Shown here: positions 28,063 to 35,793 of the stretch, piece after piece
Position numbering within the stretch: position 1 is the stretch's first letter
Layout: each line of letters begins with the position of its first letter
Assembly: GCF_000473165.1 (NCBI RefSeq)
Contig: NZ_AXBE01000012.1
Coordinates: 1 to 45,642, forward strand
Origin: Leisingera aquimarina DSM 24565
Lineage (GTDB): Bacteria > Pseudomonadota > Alphaproteobacteria > Rhodobacterales > Rhodobacteraceae
Length of the DNA stretch: 45,642 bases
Reading direction: 5' to 3'
Notes under the pieces: model-generated
Database searches by the model: none
What the model saw: only the letters and a program-made list of their open reading frames with translations
Told to the model about the DNA's origin: nothing
Program-made: the position numbers and the translations under genes

Positions 28063-29054
28063 TCGAACAGCTCAGGCGGAATGCGCCGCTCCAACGCTTC
28101 GGGCCAGGGGCTGTCAAGGGTCAGCCGGATCACGGCGATGCCGCGCAGGCCGGTCTTCACGTGTTCGATCCGTGCCGCCACTAGATCCTGCGGAATACGA
28201 ACGCGAACGCGGAACACCAGCTGCTCGCGCTCGCTGAGGGTTTCCACTTGCTTGGGTGTGAACTGGGCCTCTGGCGAGACGAAGGTGACCGTAGCAGGAA
28301 TGGCATATTCGGGCAGCGCATCAAGCACGATGCGGGCCTCGGCGCCGATCGGCAGGAGACCTGCCTCGCGAGCGGGCAGGAACACATCCATGTAAATGTT
28401 TTCGAGGCTGAGGAGGGTCAGGATTGGCCCGCCGGCGGCCACCACCTCACCCTGTTCGGCCAACCGGTAGAGCACCCGGCCCGGCATCGGTGCAGTGAGG
28501 GTGCTGTCCTCGATCTGCGCGGCTATCCTGCGGACCTCTGCCTCAGCAGCCGCAATCCCGGCATCCGCGGTGGCCACCCGCGCCTGCGCCGCGCCCAGCA
28601 CCGCCTCGGCGACCTGATGCGCAGTTTCGCGTTCCTCGAACACGGTTTCAGAGATGTTGTGCCCGGCCAGCAGGGCGGTGGCACGGTCCAGTTCATGGGC
28701 AGCGCGACGCTGTTCGCTCTGGCGCTGCAGAACCAGTGCCTCCGCCTCGGCCTTGGTTTGGCGGGCCAGCGCGGCTTCGGCCTTGGCCCGGTCATGCACT
28801 GCCGACAGCTCATCCGTATCCATTTCCACCAGCACATCACCGGCTGCGGCCAGGCTGCCCTCGGCGGCCAGCACCTTTGCCACGCGGCCCGCCCGTGCCG
28901 GGGCAATCTCGACCTGTTCAGCCTCGATCCGGCCGTTACCCTGGACGAAGCCTTGCGGCAGGTCCGCACCGTTTTCCGAAACGAACAGGTAGGCAGCAGC
29001 GGCCAAAAGCAGAAGGGCTGCCGTGGCAAGAGTTGCACCAGTGATTTTATTCAT
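28059..29054 (-). CDS. HlyD/YhiI-type membrane fusion protein
   Basis: 331 residues. An N-terminal signal anchor (ATLATAALLLLAAAAYLFVS) is followed by a half-lipoyl strand (GRIEAEQVEIAPARAGRVAK), a long alpha-helical hairpin rich in Ala/Glu/Arg (residues about 80-180), the second lipoyl half (DSTLTAPMPGRVLYRLAEQG) and a beta-barrel domain. It bridges the inner-membrane ABC exporter to the periplasm. It is the first gene of the three-gene operon, and the start region shares an intergenic space with the divergent cytochrome c gene, where an FNR-like dyad lies. Confidence 0.9.
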   Translation of the reverse strand: MNKITGATLATAALLLLAAAAYLFVSENGADLPQGFVQGNGRIEAEQVEIAPARAGRVAKVLAAEGSLAAAGDVLVEMDTDELSAVHDRAKAEAALARQTKAEAEALVLQRQSEQRRAAHELDRATALLAGHNISETVFEERETAHQVAEAVLGAAQARVATADAGIAAAEAEVRRIAAQIEDSTLTAPMPGRVLYRLAEQGEVVAAGGPILTLLSLENIYMDVFLPAREAGLLPIGAEARIVLDALPEYAIPATVTFVSPEAQFTPKQVETLSEREQLVFRVRVRIPQDLVAARIEHVKTGLRGIAVIRLTLDSPWPEALERRIPPELFE

Positions 29055-29116
29055 GGCAGAGCGCCCCGTCCTGTTGCGGCACCTGCGTAATCTAGTCCGG
29101 TTCCGCGCGGCCCGCT

Positions 29117-29130
29117 TTGCTCTGAGTCAA
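29117..29130. promoter_or_regulatory. FNR/Dnr-like binding site between the HlyD and cytochrome c genes
   Basis: TTGCT-CTGA-GTCAA, one mismatch from the core TTGAY-N4-RTCAA. It lies 63 bases upstream of the HlyD start (29054, minus) and 103 bases upstream of the cytochrome ATG (29234, plus). Confidence 0.5.
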
Positions 29131-29233
29131 TCCTGCGCTGCCGGATTGCCGCTATCATCGTTGCGTGTGCGGCGGGTGCCGGGATGGGACCGGGCGGCGC
29201 GCTGCAGAAGTTTCGGAGCAAAGGAGAACACTG

Positions 29234-29650
29234 ATGCTGGTGCGGCTGGCAGTTGCAGTGGCTATCGCGGCAGGTCCGGTCTGGGCGCAGGATACCGGCG
29301 CGGACGAGGGGCGGGACCTGTTCCTGTACTTCTGCGCAGAGTGCCACGGCAAAGATGCAGCAAGCCTAGGCCCGATGGCGGAGATGATGGCGCTCAGGCC
29401 GCCAGACCTCAGACAACTGACCGAACGCAACGGCGGCGAATTTCCCATCGAGGCGGTTGCCAAGCAGATTGACGGCCGGCAGCCGGTTGCCGCCCATGGC
29501 GACATGCCGGTGTTCGGCCCCTCGCTGGACGAGGATCAGTATGTTGCCATGGCGCTGCCAAGCGGCCAGCCGATGATGGTGCCCCGGTCGCTGCACAATC
29601 TGATCGTCTATCTGCAGTCGGTGCAAAGCCATCAAGCAGGGGCTGAATGA
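29234..29650 (+). CDS. Small periplasmic cytochrome c
   Basis: 138 residues. Signal peptide MLVRLAVAVAIAAGPVWAQ with likely cleavage after AQ or WA. There is one haem c motif CAECH (C34, C37, H38) and a likely Met ligand in HGDMPVFGP, so a class I monohaem cytochrome. The start was chosen for the signal peptide and the AAGGAGAA ribosome-binding site about 6 bases before the ATG. It could carry electrons to a terminal oxidase or reductase; the partner is not in the window. Upstream regulation by an FNR-like site shared with the exporter operon is inferred. Confidence 0.88.
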   Translation: MLVRLAVAVAIAAGPVWAQDTGADEGRDLFLYFCAECHGKDAASLGPMAEMMALRPPDLRQLTERNGGEFPIEAVAKQIDGRQPVAAHGDMPVFGPSLDEDQYVAMALPSGQPMMVPRSLHNLIVYLQSVQSHQAGAE

Positions 29651-29749
29651 CTGCCAATCGCTGCTGCATAGGATATCCTGAATTCCATGCCTGCGGCACC
29701 AGGAGTCCCCGTCGGCAGATCAACTGCTATCCGTTCACAGGAGGAGAAA

Positions 29750-30155
29750 ATGTTTCAAAGAATAGTCGTTGGACTGGATGGTTCCGAGGCGGCGGAAAAC
29801 GCACTGCGAATGGCGTGTGATTTGGCTTAGAAATACGGGTCAGACATACACCTTGTGCACACGCCGCAGCCTCAGACGGTTGCATTCGCACTGGGGGCTG
29901 TTGCGAGTTATCACGCGGCCACGACAATGCCATCGGCGGAGGAAGTGCAGACCGCCGGAGAAACGATCCTTAATGCGGGACGCGCTATTGCGGAATCCTG
30001 CAATCAAGCCATTGCTGAAATGCATCTGGAAGCCGGTGATCCGGCTGATAATATCATCAACTGTACAAAGGCCTGCGGTGCTGATCTGATCGTTACAGGC
30101 CGCCGCGGATTGGGGTCCTTTAGCGCTCTTGTTCAAGGAAGTACAACCCACCGGC
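29750..30155 (+). pseudogene. Universal stress protein, broken by a nonsense codon and an IS21 insertion
   Basis: MFQRIVVGLDGSEAAENALR opens a classic Usp domain after a good AGGAGG ribosome-binding site. Codon 27 is TAG (29828-29830). The same frame then continues uninterrupted through KYGSDIHLVHTPQPQTVAFA to the ATP-loop DLIVTGRRGLGSFSALVQGS and THR, where the IS21 terminal repeat begins at 30156. A single C-to-T change (CAG to TAG) explains the stop. Sequence right of the IS (about 32680-32715, INNLWLSAVAHM) may be the lost C-terminus. Both lesions argue for a dead gene. Confidence 0.85.
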
Positions 30156-30185
30156 TGTCAACGGCGGTACGATTTCCGGCCACGG
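30156..30185 (+). repeat. IS21 left terminal inverted repeat
   Basis: About 30 bases beginning TGTCAACGGCGG, pairing with the inverted repeat at 32641-32670 with six or so mismatches. Confidence 0.8.
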
Positions 30186-30299
30186 GCGGCGCAAAACCCG
30201 GCCATTTCAGGAGTGACCGGCGCCTTGGCACGCGCGCTCTCCAAATAGCTGGCGTGTGCCGAGGCGCCTTGGTCCGTCAGGACCAATCGGAGTTCCATT

Positions 30300-31064
30300 T
30301 CAGGAGTTTTCTTTGAACTGTTTCGCCCTGCTTTGGGCCAGGCGGTAGCTGTCCCCGCTCATCTCAAGGATACTCACATGATGGGTCAACCTGTCCAGCA
30401 AGGCTCCGGTCAGGCGCTCTGATCCGAATGTTTCCGTCCACTCGTCGAACGGCAGGTTGCTGGTGATCAGGATGGAACCGCGCTCGTATCGCTGCGAGGT
30501 CAGCTCGAACAGAAGCTCGGCGCCGGTCTTGCTGAGGGGCACGAAGCCCAGTTTGTCGATGATCAGGAGCTTCTGTTTCACCAACTGCTTCTGGAGCCGC
30601 AGAAGCAGGCGCTCGTCACGGGCCTCCATGAGTTCATGGACGACGGCGGCCGCCGTGGTGAAGCGGACGGTCAGCCCCTTCTGGCAGGCCGCCAATCCAA
30701 GACCGAGCGCAATGTGGGTCTTGCCGGTGCCGCTGGGGCCGAGGGCAATGACGTTCTCGCAGCGGTCGATCCATTCGCAGCGCGCCAGTTCCAGCACCTG
30801 CATCTTGTTGAGGGGCGGGATCGCGGTGAAGTCGAAGCTGTCGAGGCTCTTGGTGGCCGGGAATCTCGCCGCCTTGATCCGCCGTTCGACCATGCGCCGT
30901 TCCCGGTCGATGAGTTCCAGTTCGACCAACCGGGCCAGGAACTGGACATGGTCGCGTCCCTCGGCGGCGCACAGCCTGGCCTGCTTGTCATATTCCCTCA
31001 GGAAGGTCGGCAGCTTTAGCTTCTTCAGTTGATGGTTCAGCAGGATCTGTGGTGCTTCTGTCAT
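30300..31064 (-). CDS. istB: IstB, IS21-family helper ATPase
   Basis: 254 residues from the ATG overlapping the istA stop (31061-31064). It is an AAA+ ATPase of the DnaC/IstB type, the transposition helper for IstA. Visible marks are the N-terminal LNHQLKKLKLPTFLREY helix, Walker A GPSGTGKTH, ITSNLPFDEWTETFG (sensor region) and LLDRLTHHVSILEM. In Walker B the usual LLIIDELG reads LLIIDKLG: the second acidic residue is lysine (AAA at the codon). That change would be expected to damage ATP hydrolysis, so this copy may be transposition-defective. Confidence 0.93.
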   Translation of the reverse strand: MTEAPQILLNHQLKKLKLPTFLREYDKQARLCAAEGRDHVQFLARLVELELIDRERRMVERRIKAARFPATKSLDSFDFTAIPPLNKMQVLELARCEWIDRCENVIALGPSGTGKTHIALGLGLAACQKGLTVRFTTAAAVVHELMEARDERLLLRLQKQLVKQKLLIIDKLGFVPLSKTGAELLFELTSQRYERGSILITSNLPFDEWTETFGSERLTGALLDRLTHHVSILEMSGDSYRLAQSRAKQFKENS

Positions 31065-32593
31065 GCCGGCCCGCCCGCCGTCAGGCACATGTAACTGGAC
31101 GGCGACGTCGTCGCCACCTTGGCTCGCGGCAGGTAGGGGTAGACATCAAGGTCGAGCCTCGGGGGCCGCCGTTCAACCCGGCACAGCACCAGGTGCTTCA
31201 CTGCATCAAAACTGATGGCACCCATTTGCAAGGCCGTCTTCACCGCGGCATGGACGTCTTCCATCTCGAAGCTCTCGATCAACCGCAGGACCTGCACATA
31301 CTCGCGCCGACCGGCCTTGAGCAGACGCGCCTCCATTAACCGTTGAAGGGTATGGAAGGCCTTGGGAAGATCCCAGTTCGCCAGCGGCGCTGCTTGGTCG
31401 AACGCCCCGATCTTCTGCTCGATGAGCGGCAGGTAGTGCAGCGGATCGAAGATCATGTCTTCGCGGTCGTAGCTGCGCGGGTGCCGCGCAATGACGTCGC
31501 CGCCACAACCTATCACCACCCGGTCAACGAAGCCGCGGATCCAGACATCACGGTGACCGTAGGCGACCGGCACTGAATGGTCGTTGGTCTTGTAGCGCAC
31601 GAGTGCCAAGGAACTGACACGGCCCGTGGCCTGGTCGCAAGCCTCGAAGGGCGTGGCCGGCACCGCAGCCATCGCATCCAGATCATGCTGAAGCCGCTCG
31701 CCAATCGTCGCGCCATGACCGCGCAGAATATCGCCCTGGCGTCTCCGGCATTGATCTTCCAGCCATAGATTGAAGGCATCCCAGGTCGGGAAGTTTGGGA
31801 CCGGCACCATGAAGTTACGTCTGGCATAACCGACCAGGCCCTCGACCGCCCCTTTGTCATTCCCTTTGCCAGGGCGGCCATACCGATCCCGGATCACGTA
31901 GTGAGACAGAAACTCGCTGAAGAGCCGGGCCCGCCTGCGCGCGCCATCCGGCTGGATGCGGGCAACCAGGCAGCGGTCATTGTCGTAGAGCACCGACAGG
32001 GGAACACGGCCGAAGAAGGCAAAGGCATGCACATGGCCGTCCATCCACGCCTCGGCTGTCGCCGCAGGATAGGCGCGAACATAACAGGCATCGCTATGCG
32101 GCAAATCCAGTGCGAAGAAATGGGCTTTCTGCTCGACCCCGCCGATCACGACGGTAGCTTCGCCAAAATCGGCCTGCGCGTGACCCGGCGGATGCTGGAG
32201 CGGCACGAACATCTCGCGGCTGCGGCGGCCATGCTCACGGACATAGTCCTTGATGATTGTGTAGCCGCCGGCAAAGCCATGCTCGTCGCGCAGCCGCTCG
32301 AAAATCCGTTTCGCCGTGTGGCGCTGCTTGCGCGGCCGCTCCCGGTCTTCCGAAAACCACTGATCAATAATCCCGGTGAACCCGTCCAGCTTCGGGCGCC
32401 GGATCGGTGCCGTACGCCGATAACCCGGCGGAGCTGAGTACACGATCATCTTGTCGACGCTGTCCCGCGAGATCCCGAAATGACGGGCGATGGCTCTCTT
32501 GCTCATACCTTCGCGGAAATACGCCTGGCGAACCTTCCGATAAAGTTCCACGGTGAAAATGCTCCTGCCCTCCCTGAAACCAGAAAGAGCCAA
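31061..32593 (-). CDS. istA: IstA, IS21-family DDE transposase
   Basis: 510 residues. An N-terminal helix-turn-helix (MSKRAIARHFGISRDSVDKM) is followed by an rve/DDE integrase core (PPGHAQADFGEATVVIGGVE with the first Asp, VLYDNDRC with the second, NDKGAVEGLVGYARRNF with the Glu) and a C-terminal Mu-transposase-like domain. It is the DNA strand-transfer enzyme of the element and looks intact. It overlaps istB by four bases, the standard coupled arrangement. Confidence 0.94.
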   Translation of the reverse strand: MALSGFREGRSIFTVELYRKVRQAYFREGMSKRAIARHFGISRDSVDKMIVYSAPPGYRRTAPIRRPKLDGFTGIIDQWFSEDRERPRKQRHTAKRIFERLRDEHGFAGGYTIIKDYVREHGRRSREMFVPLQHPPGHAQADFGEATVVIGGVEQKAHFFALDLPHSDACYVRAYPAATAEAWMDGHVHAFAFFGRVPLSVLYDNDRCLVARIQPDGARRRARLFSEFLSHYVIRDRYGRPGKGNDKGAVEGLVGYARRNFMVPVPNFPTWDAFNLWLEDQCRRRQGDILRGHGATIGERLQHDLDAMAAVPATPFEACDQATGRVSSLALVRYKTNDHSVPVAYGHRDVWIRGFVDRVVIGCGGDVIARHPRSYDREDMIFDPLHYLPLIEQKIGAFDQAAPLANWDLPKAFHTLQRLMEARLLKAGRREYVQVLRLIESFEMEDVHAAVKTALQMGAISFDAVKHLVLCRVERRPPRLDLDVYPYLPRAKVATTSPSSYMCLTAGGPA

Positions 32594-32640
32594 AACTGGC
32601 CGGTTTTTACGCCGCCCGCAGCAAGGTCATCCCGCCGCTA

Positions 32641-32670
32641 CCGTGGCCGAGTTTCGCACCGCCGCTTACA
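32641..32670 (-). repeat. IS21 right terminal inverted repeat
   Basis: Ends ...GCACCGCCGCTTACA on the plus strand, the inverted partner of the repeat at 30156-30185. Confidence 0.8.
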
Positions 32671-32856
32671 CCTGATTCATCAATAACCTTTGGCTAAGCG
32701 CAGTGGCGCATATGCGAGATCTGATCCGTCTTCATAGCGTTTGCATTCCTGCGCCCCATTTAAAATACGCTATAGCTGCGAATAGAATTACAGAGTCCAA
32801 TAGGATTTTGGGAACCCACATTCTTCAGCAGGCTCCGCTTTAGTGTTGTGTAGAAT

Positions 32857-33519
32857 TTATGAAGAAAGTTTCCGCGCAATTTCCCGGGCGCTGGCATGTG
32901 CGGAAGCTACCGATGCATCGTGACGATCGTCCGCAAACTCCTGGTATTCTGCAGAAGCTTCAAACATGTGCTCGGCACCGAGATACTTTCGAAGCGTGTT
33001 GATATGAGCAGAGAGGTGACCGGAGCCATCCCGGATACCACCATTTTCAAACCCAAATTCGCCTGCTGATGTAAGCAATACCAGAGTTTTACCTGACATG
33101 ATGGGTTCCAAAGGGAAATCACCGCGAGCAAGATCAAACGTAAAGGTCTTGTTTATCCGGATGATCTGATCAAACCACGCCTTGAGTGCAGCGGGCATGC
33201 CGTAGTTGTACATGGGGCTGGAGAACAGAAGAATATCAGCACGATCAAGTTCGTCGATTAGAGTATCAGAGAGGCTCACCAACTCTTCCTGCTGTTCTGT
33301 GCGTTCGGTGCCTGGAGTAAACACTGAAGCAATCCAGTCGTTGCTAATGAAATCCGGCGGGGTCATGCCGACATCCCGCAGGATAATTTTTACTTCAGGA
33401 TCATTTTCTTTCCACTGCTCGACAAAACTGTCTGCAAGGGCCCTGGAAATAGAATTATAGGCGGCAACAGCGTTATCAGTCCGACGTACGCTAGCGTCAA
33501 TTCGAAGGATGGTAGTCAT
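32857..33519 (-). CDS. azoR: FMN-dependent NADH:quinone reductase / azoreductase
   Basis: 220 residues. A flavodoxin-like fold with N-terminal TTILRIDASVRRTDNAVAAY (FMN phosphate loop), the central SSPMYNYGMPAALKAWFDQI (the diagnostic MYNFxxPxxLK region) and VLLTSAGEFGF. The AzoR family reduces quinones and azo dyes with NADH through FMN and protects against thiol and quinone stress. Base composition is visibly more AT-rich than region A. It is not in a clear operon: the next gene on the same strand starts upstream at 34885 and ends 103 bases away. Intact. Confidence 0.92.
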   Translation of the reverse strand: MTTILRIDASVRRTDNAVAAYNSISRALADSFVEQWKENDPEVKIILRDVGMTPPDFISNDWIASVFTPGTERTEQQEELVSLSDTLIDELDRADILLFSSPMYNYGMPAALKAWFDQIIRINKTFTFDLARGDFPLEPIMSGKTLVLLTSAGEFGFENGGIRDGSGHLSAHINTLRKYLGAEHMFEASAEYQEFADDRHDASVASAHASAREIARKLSS

Positions 33520-33622
33520 GTCTGCACCTTTATGGGTTGAATCGTCTCCTTAAAGTTGGACCCGGATTGCATGACACTCAAATGAAGAGAATTTCGCGGG
33601 CAGCTAAAGAAGCTCATCTGTC

Positions 33623-34885
33623 TCAGACCGCCTGTAAAGTAGGCTCCAGCCAGCCTGCCGTCTTGAGCAGGTCCTTATCTCCGGCCGCGCTGGATGTCAG
33701 TGAGAGGCTGTACCCTGGTGTGCGCGATCCAACCGGTAGAGAAATTGTCGGCGCATTCAGGAATGCAGCTTTCATCGACGCTGAAAGGATATGCGCGTTC
33801 TCGCGTGCGAATGCGGCCGGATCTCTTATGACGCTCTGAATCGTCGGCGGGCGGGACAGTAGTGTCGGGTATAGCAGCATGCCACCGTCCAGTTCGGCTT
33901 CGAACTCTTGAATCACCACCTGCCTCGCAGCGAGCAATGCACGCGTATTCTCATCACTGATTGCCGCCGAGTGAGAGAGGCGCTCTCTTACTCTTGGGTC
34001 CAGACCGGTGTGATCCGTCTGGACCACTTTTTTGAGCAGGCGGTAGGCTTCGGCTCCGACAAGTGTCCCGTGTGTGTGAAACAATTCGTTGACCCGCGCA
34101 AAACTCCGGATGGTTCGGAACTCTAAATCAAACCCGGAATCCGCCAATTGCGCTACGACTTTGCGGTACATGGCCACTATATCGGGCGCGTAGTCGGCCA
34201 ATGCCTTGTCATCAAGGCATATAATGCGCTTGCGGCATTGGCCGGGGGCGCGATCTTCGGCGAGCAAATTATCCAGCAGCTGGACCTGTTCAACATGCCG
34301 TGCGAGGGGGCCAGGTGTGTCCAACGAGGGGGCCAGTGGGAAAATGCCCGCATCGTCGTACCGCCCCATCGTCGGGCGGAAGCCAACGATTCCCTGGCAG
34401 GCGGCCGGGATACGGACGGATCCGGATGTGTCCGTGCCCAAGGCCAAATCAGCCAGCCCCAGCGCAACCGCTGTGGCCGACCCGCTTGATGACCCGCCAG
34501 GCACCAAACTCCGCCTCAAAGCATTGGGCGGAGTGCCAAAGTGAGGGTTGATGCCCAGCCCAGAGAAAGCAAACTCCGACATATTCGTATGTCCAATGAC
34601 GATGAGCCCCGCAGCCCGCAACAGGGCTACGATCGGCGCATCGCTTTGCGCTGGTTCAGGGTGATAGAGCCGTGATCCCGCGTGGCTGCCTAAACCCTGA
34701 ACATCGATATTTGCTTTTACCGCTATAAATTTCCCATCAAGCGGGCTTAGCGGTGTCCCATTCTCCTGCCTTGCATCCGCCGCACGTGCATCAGCCAGCA
34801 GCCTGTCCTGCGGCACATCAGTAAAGATGCTTTGATGCTCATCCAGCGAAGCCAGGAAATCACTGGCTCTTTGTTCTATGGTCAT
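33623..34885 (-). CDS. Amidase (amidase-signature family)
   Basis: 420 residues. It has the Ser-cisSer-Lys triad of the amidase-signature fold: Lys in FIAVKANIDV (about K53), cis-Ser in PGGSSSGSATAVALG and the nucleophile Ser in LGTDTSGSVRIPAACQG. These enzymes hydrolyse linear amides, for example half-amides, allophanate or biuret. Length resembles short AS amidases rather than the long two-domain allophanate hydrolase. Its ATG overlaps the stop of the deacetylase-fold gene by four bases, which ties the two reactions together: ring opening first, then release of ammonia from the open amide. The substrate is not determinable from sequence. Confidence 0.9.
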   Translation of the reverse strand: MTIEQRASDFLASLDEHQSIFTDVPQDRLLADARAADARQENGTPLSPLDGKFIAVKANIDVQGLGSHAGSRLYHPEPAQSDAPIVALLRAAGLIVIGHTNMSEFAFSGLGINPHFGTPPNALRRSLVPGGSSSGSATAVALGLADLALGTDTSGSVRIPAACQGIVGFRPTMGRYDDAGIFPLAPSLDTPGPLARHVEQVQLLDNLLAEDRAPGQCRKRIICLDDKALADYAPDIVAMYRKVVAQLADSGFDLEFRTIRSFARVNELFHTHGTLVGAEAYRLLKKVVQTDHTGLDPRVRERLSHSAAISDENTRALLAARQVVIQEFEAELDGGMLLYPTLLSRPPTIQSVIRDPAAFARENAHILSASMKAAFLNAPTISLPVGSRTPGYSLSLTSSAAGDKDLLKTAGWLEPTLQAV

Positions 34886-35769
34886 TTGGTCAAGACCGGG
34901 GCGGAGTAATATGGCAGTTCTTCAACGCGAACACTCTCTGCATCGGCGTCATATTGCGACCGGACATGCTGCGCGATCTCTTCGAGAGAAGCAAACCAGA
35001 CATCACCCCGATCCAACACCGACTCGAGCCATTTTTCGACTTGCCGCCAGCGCGCCAAGCGTCCGGTCAGAAACGGATGCCAGATGCCAATCCAAAAGCC
35101 GCCGGCTTCATATTGGGCTTCGAATTCTTCCCAAAAAGGGGTGAGGCCCGCGGTTGGCCCTGCGACAGGCATCATATACCCGATCTCATCGTAATGAGCG
35201 AATTGCGGCCAATCATCGGTGCCCCAATGCACTGGCAGCTCAATCAGTGACCGCCCCTTGGAACGCATAATATAGGGAAAGTCATCGGCCATGAGCGAGC
35301 TGTCATACTCAAACTCATGCTTGTTCAGCAGATCGACGACGCCCTGCGTCACGTTGTATACCGGCGCACGATAGCCTTTGGGTTTTTTCCCGAGAACCCG
35401 CGCGTGGGACTCCAGCGCGCGTTCGAACCAGTATTCCTGCTCTGAGGTGCTGTGGTTCGTCGGGTCTTCGTGCAAATAACCGTGGTGTCCGATTTCATGG
35501 CCGTCCTTCAGGATGGCCTCCATCGCACTCGGGTATTGCTCAATGACCCAGCCCGGCGCGAAAAAGGACTGTTTCAAACCCAGCCTTTTGTAAGTCTCCA
35601 AAATCCGTGGGATAGCCACGGTCGGGCCATAGCGACCCATCGAAATAGGGTACAAGCGGTCATGCCCGTCAGCCGGTTTAGAGATGTGAATCAGGCTGTC
35701 GGCATCAATATCGAAAGTGATCGCGCAGGCGCATCGTGCACCATTGGGCCATTTGATTTTCTTCTGCAT
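34882..35769 (-). CDS. CE4 polysaccharide-deacetylase-fold hydrolase, probable cyclic imide/ureide hydrolase
   Basis: 295 residues, ATG preceded by GGAGCGAAGAG. It is a NodB/CE4 fold with metal motifs TFDIDADS (Asp) and EIGHHGYLHED (the H-x3-H pair), then KGYRAPVYNVTQ and a C-terminal MGIWHPFLTGR-like segment (GIWHPFLTGRLARW). No signal peptide, so it is cytoplasmic and not a cell-wall deacetylase. The closest types I recognise are the HpPgdA-like and PuuE-like groups, which include Pseudomonas cyclic imidase and allantoinase; both open N-heterocyclic rings. Position between an amidohydrolase and an amidase supports ring hydrolysis. Exact substrate unknown. Confidence 0.85.
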   Translation of the reverse strand: MQKKIKWPNGARCACAITFDIDADSLIHISKPADGHDRLYPISMGRYGPTVAIPRILETYKRLGLKQSFFAPGWVIEQYPSAMEAILKDGHEIGHHGYLHEDPTNHSTSEQEYWFERALESHARVLGKKPKGYRAPVYNVTQGVVDLLNKHEFEYDSSLMADDFPYIMRSKGRSLIELPVHWGTDDWPQFAHYDEIGYMMPVAGPTAGLTPFWEEFEAQYEAGGFWIGIWHPFLTGRLARWRQVEKWLESVLDRGDVWFASLEEIAQHVRSQYDADAESVRVEELPYYSAPVLTK

Positions 35770-35793
35770 CTCTTCGCTCCTTTGTCACCCAAG

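Larger units (their letters stand above)
30156..32670 (-). mobile_element. IS21-family insertion sequence, complete
   Basis: Terminal inverted repeats face inward: the left end is TGTCAACGGCGGTACGATTT, and the right end read inward is TGTAAGCGGCGGTGCGAAAC. Both continue into CGGCCACGG and end in TGT/ACA. Between them are istA and istB in the usual order with a 4-base overlap. The element lies within the 3' end of the second usp gene. I saw no matching target duplication at the ends. Confidence 0.85.

Noticed and set aside
34882..35769. Peptidoglycan or chitin deacetylase
   Set aside because: No signal peptide or cell-wall context; operon with amidohydrolase and amidase.
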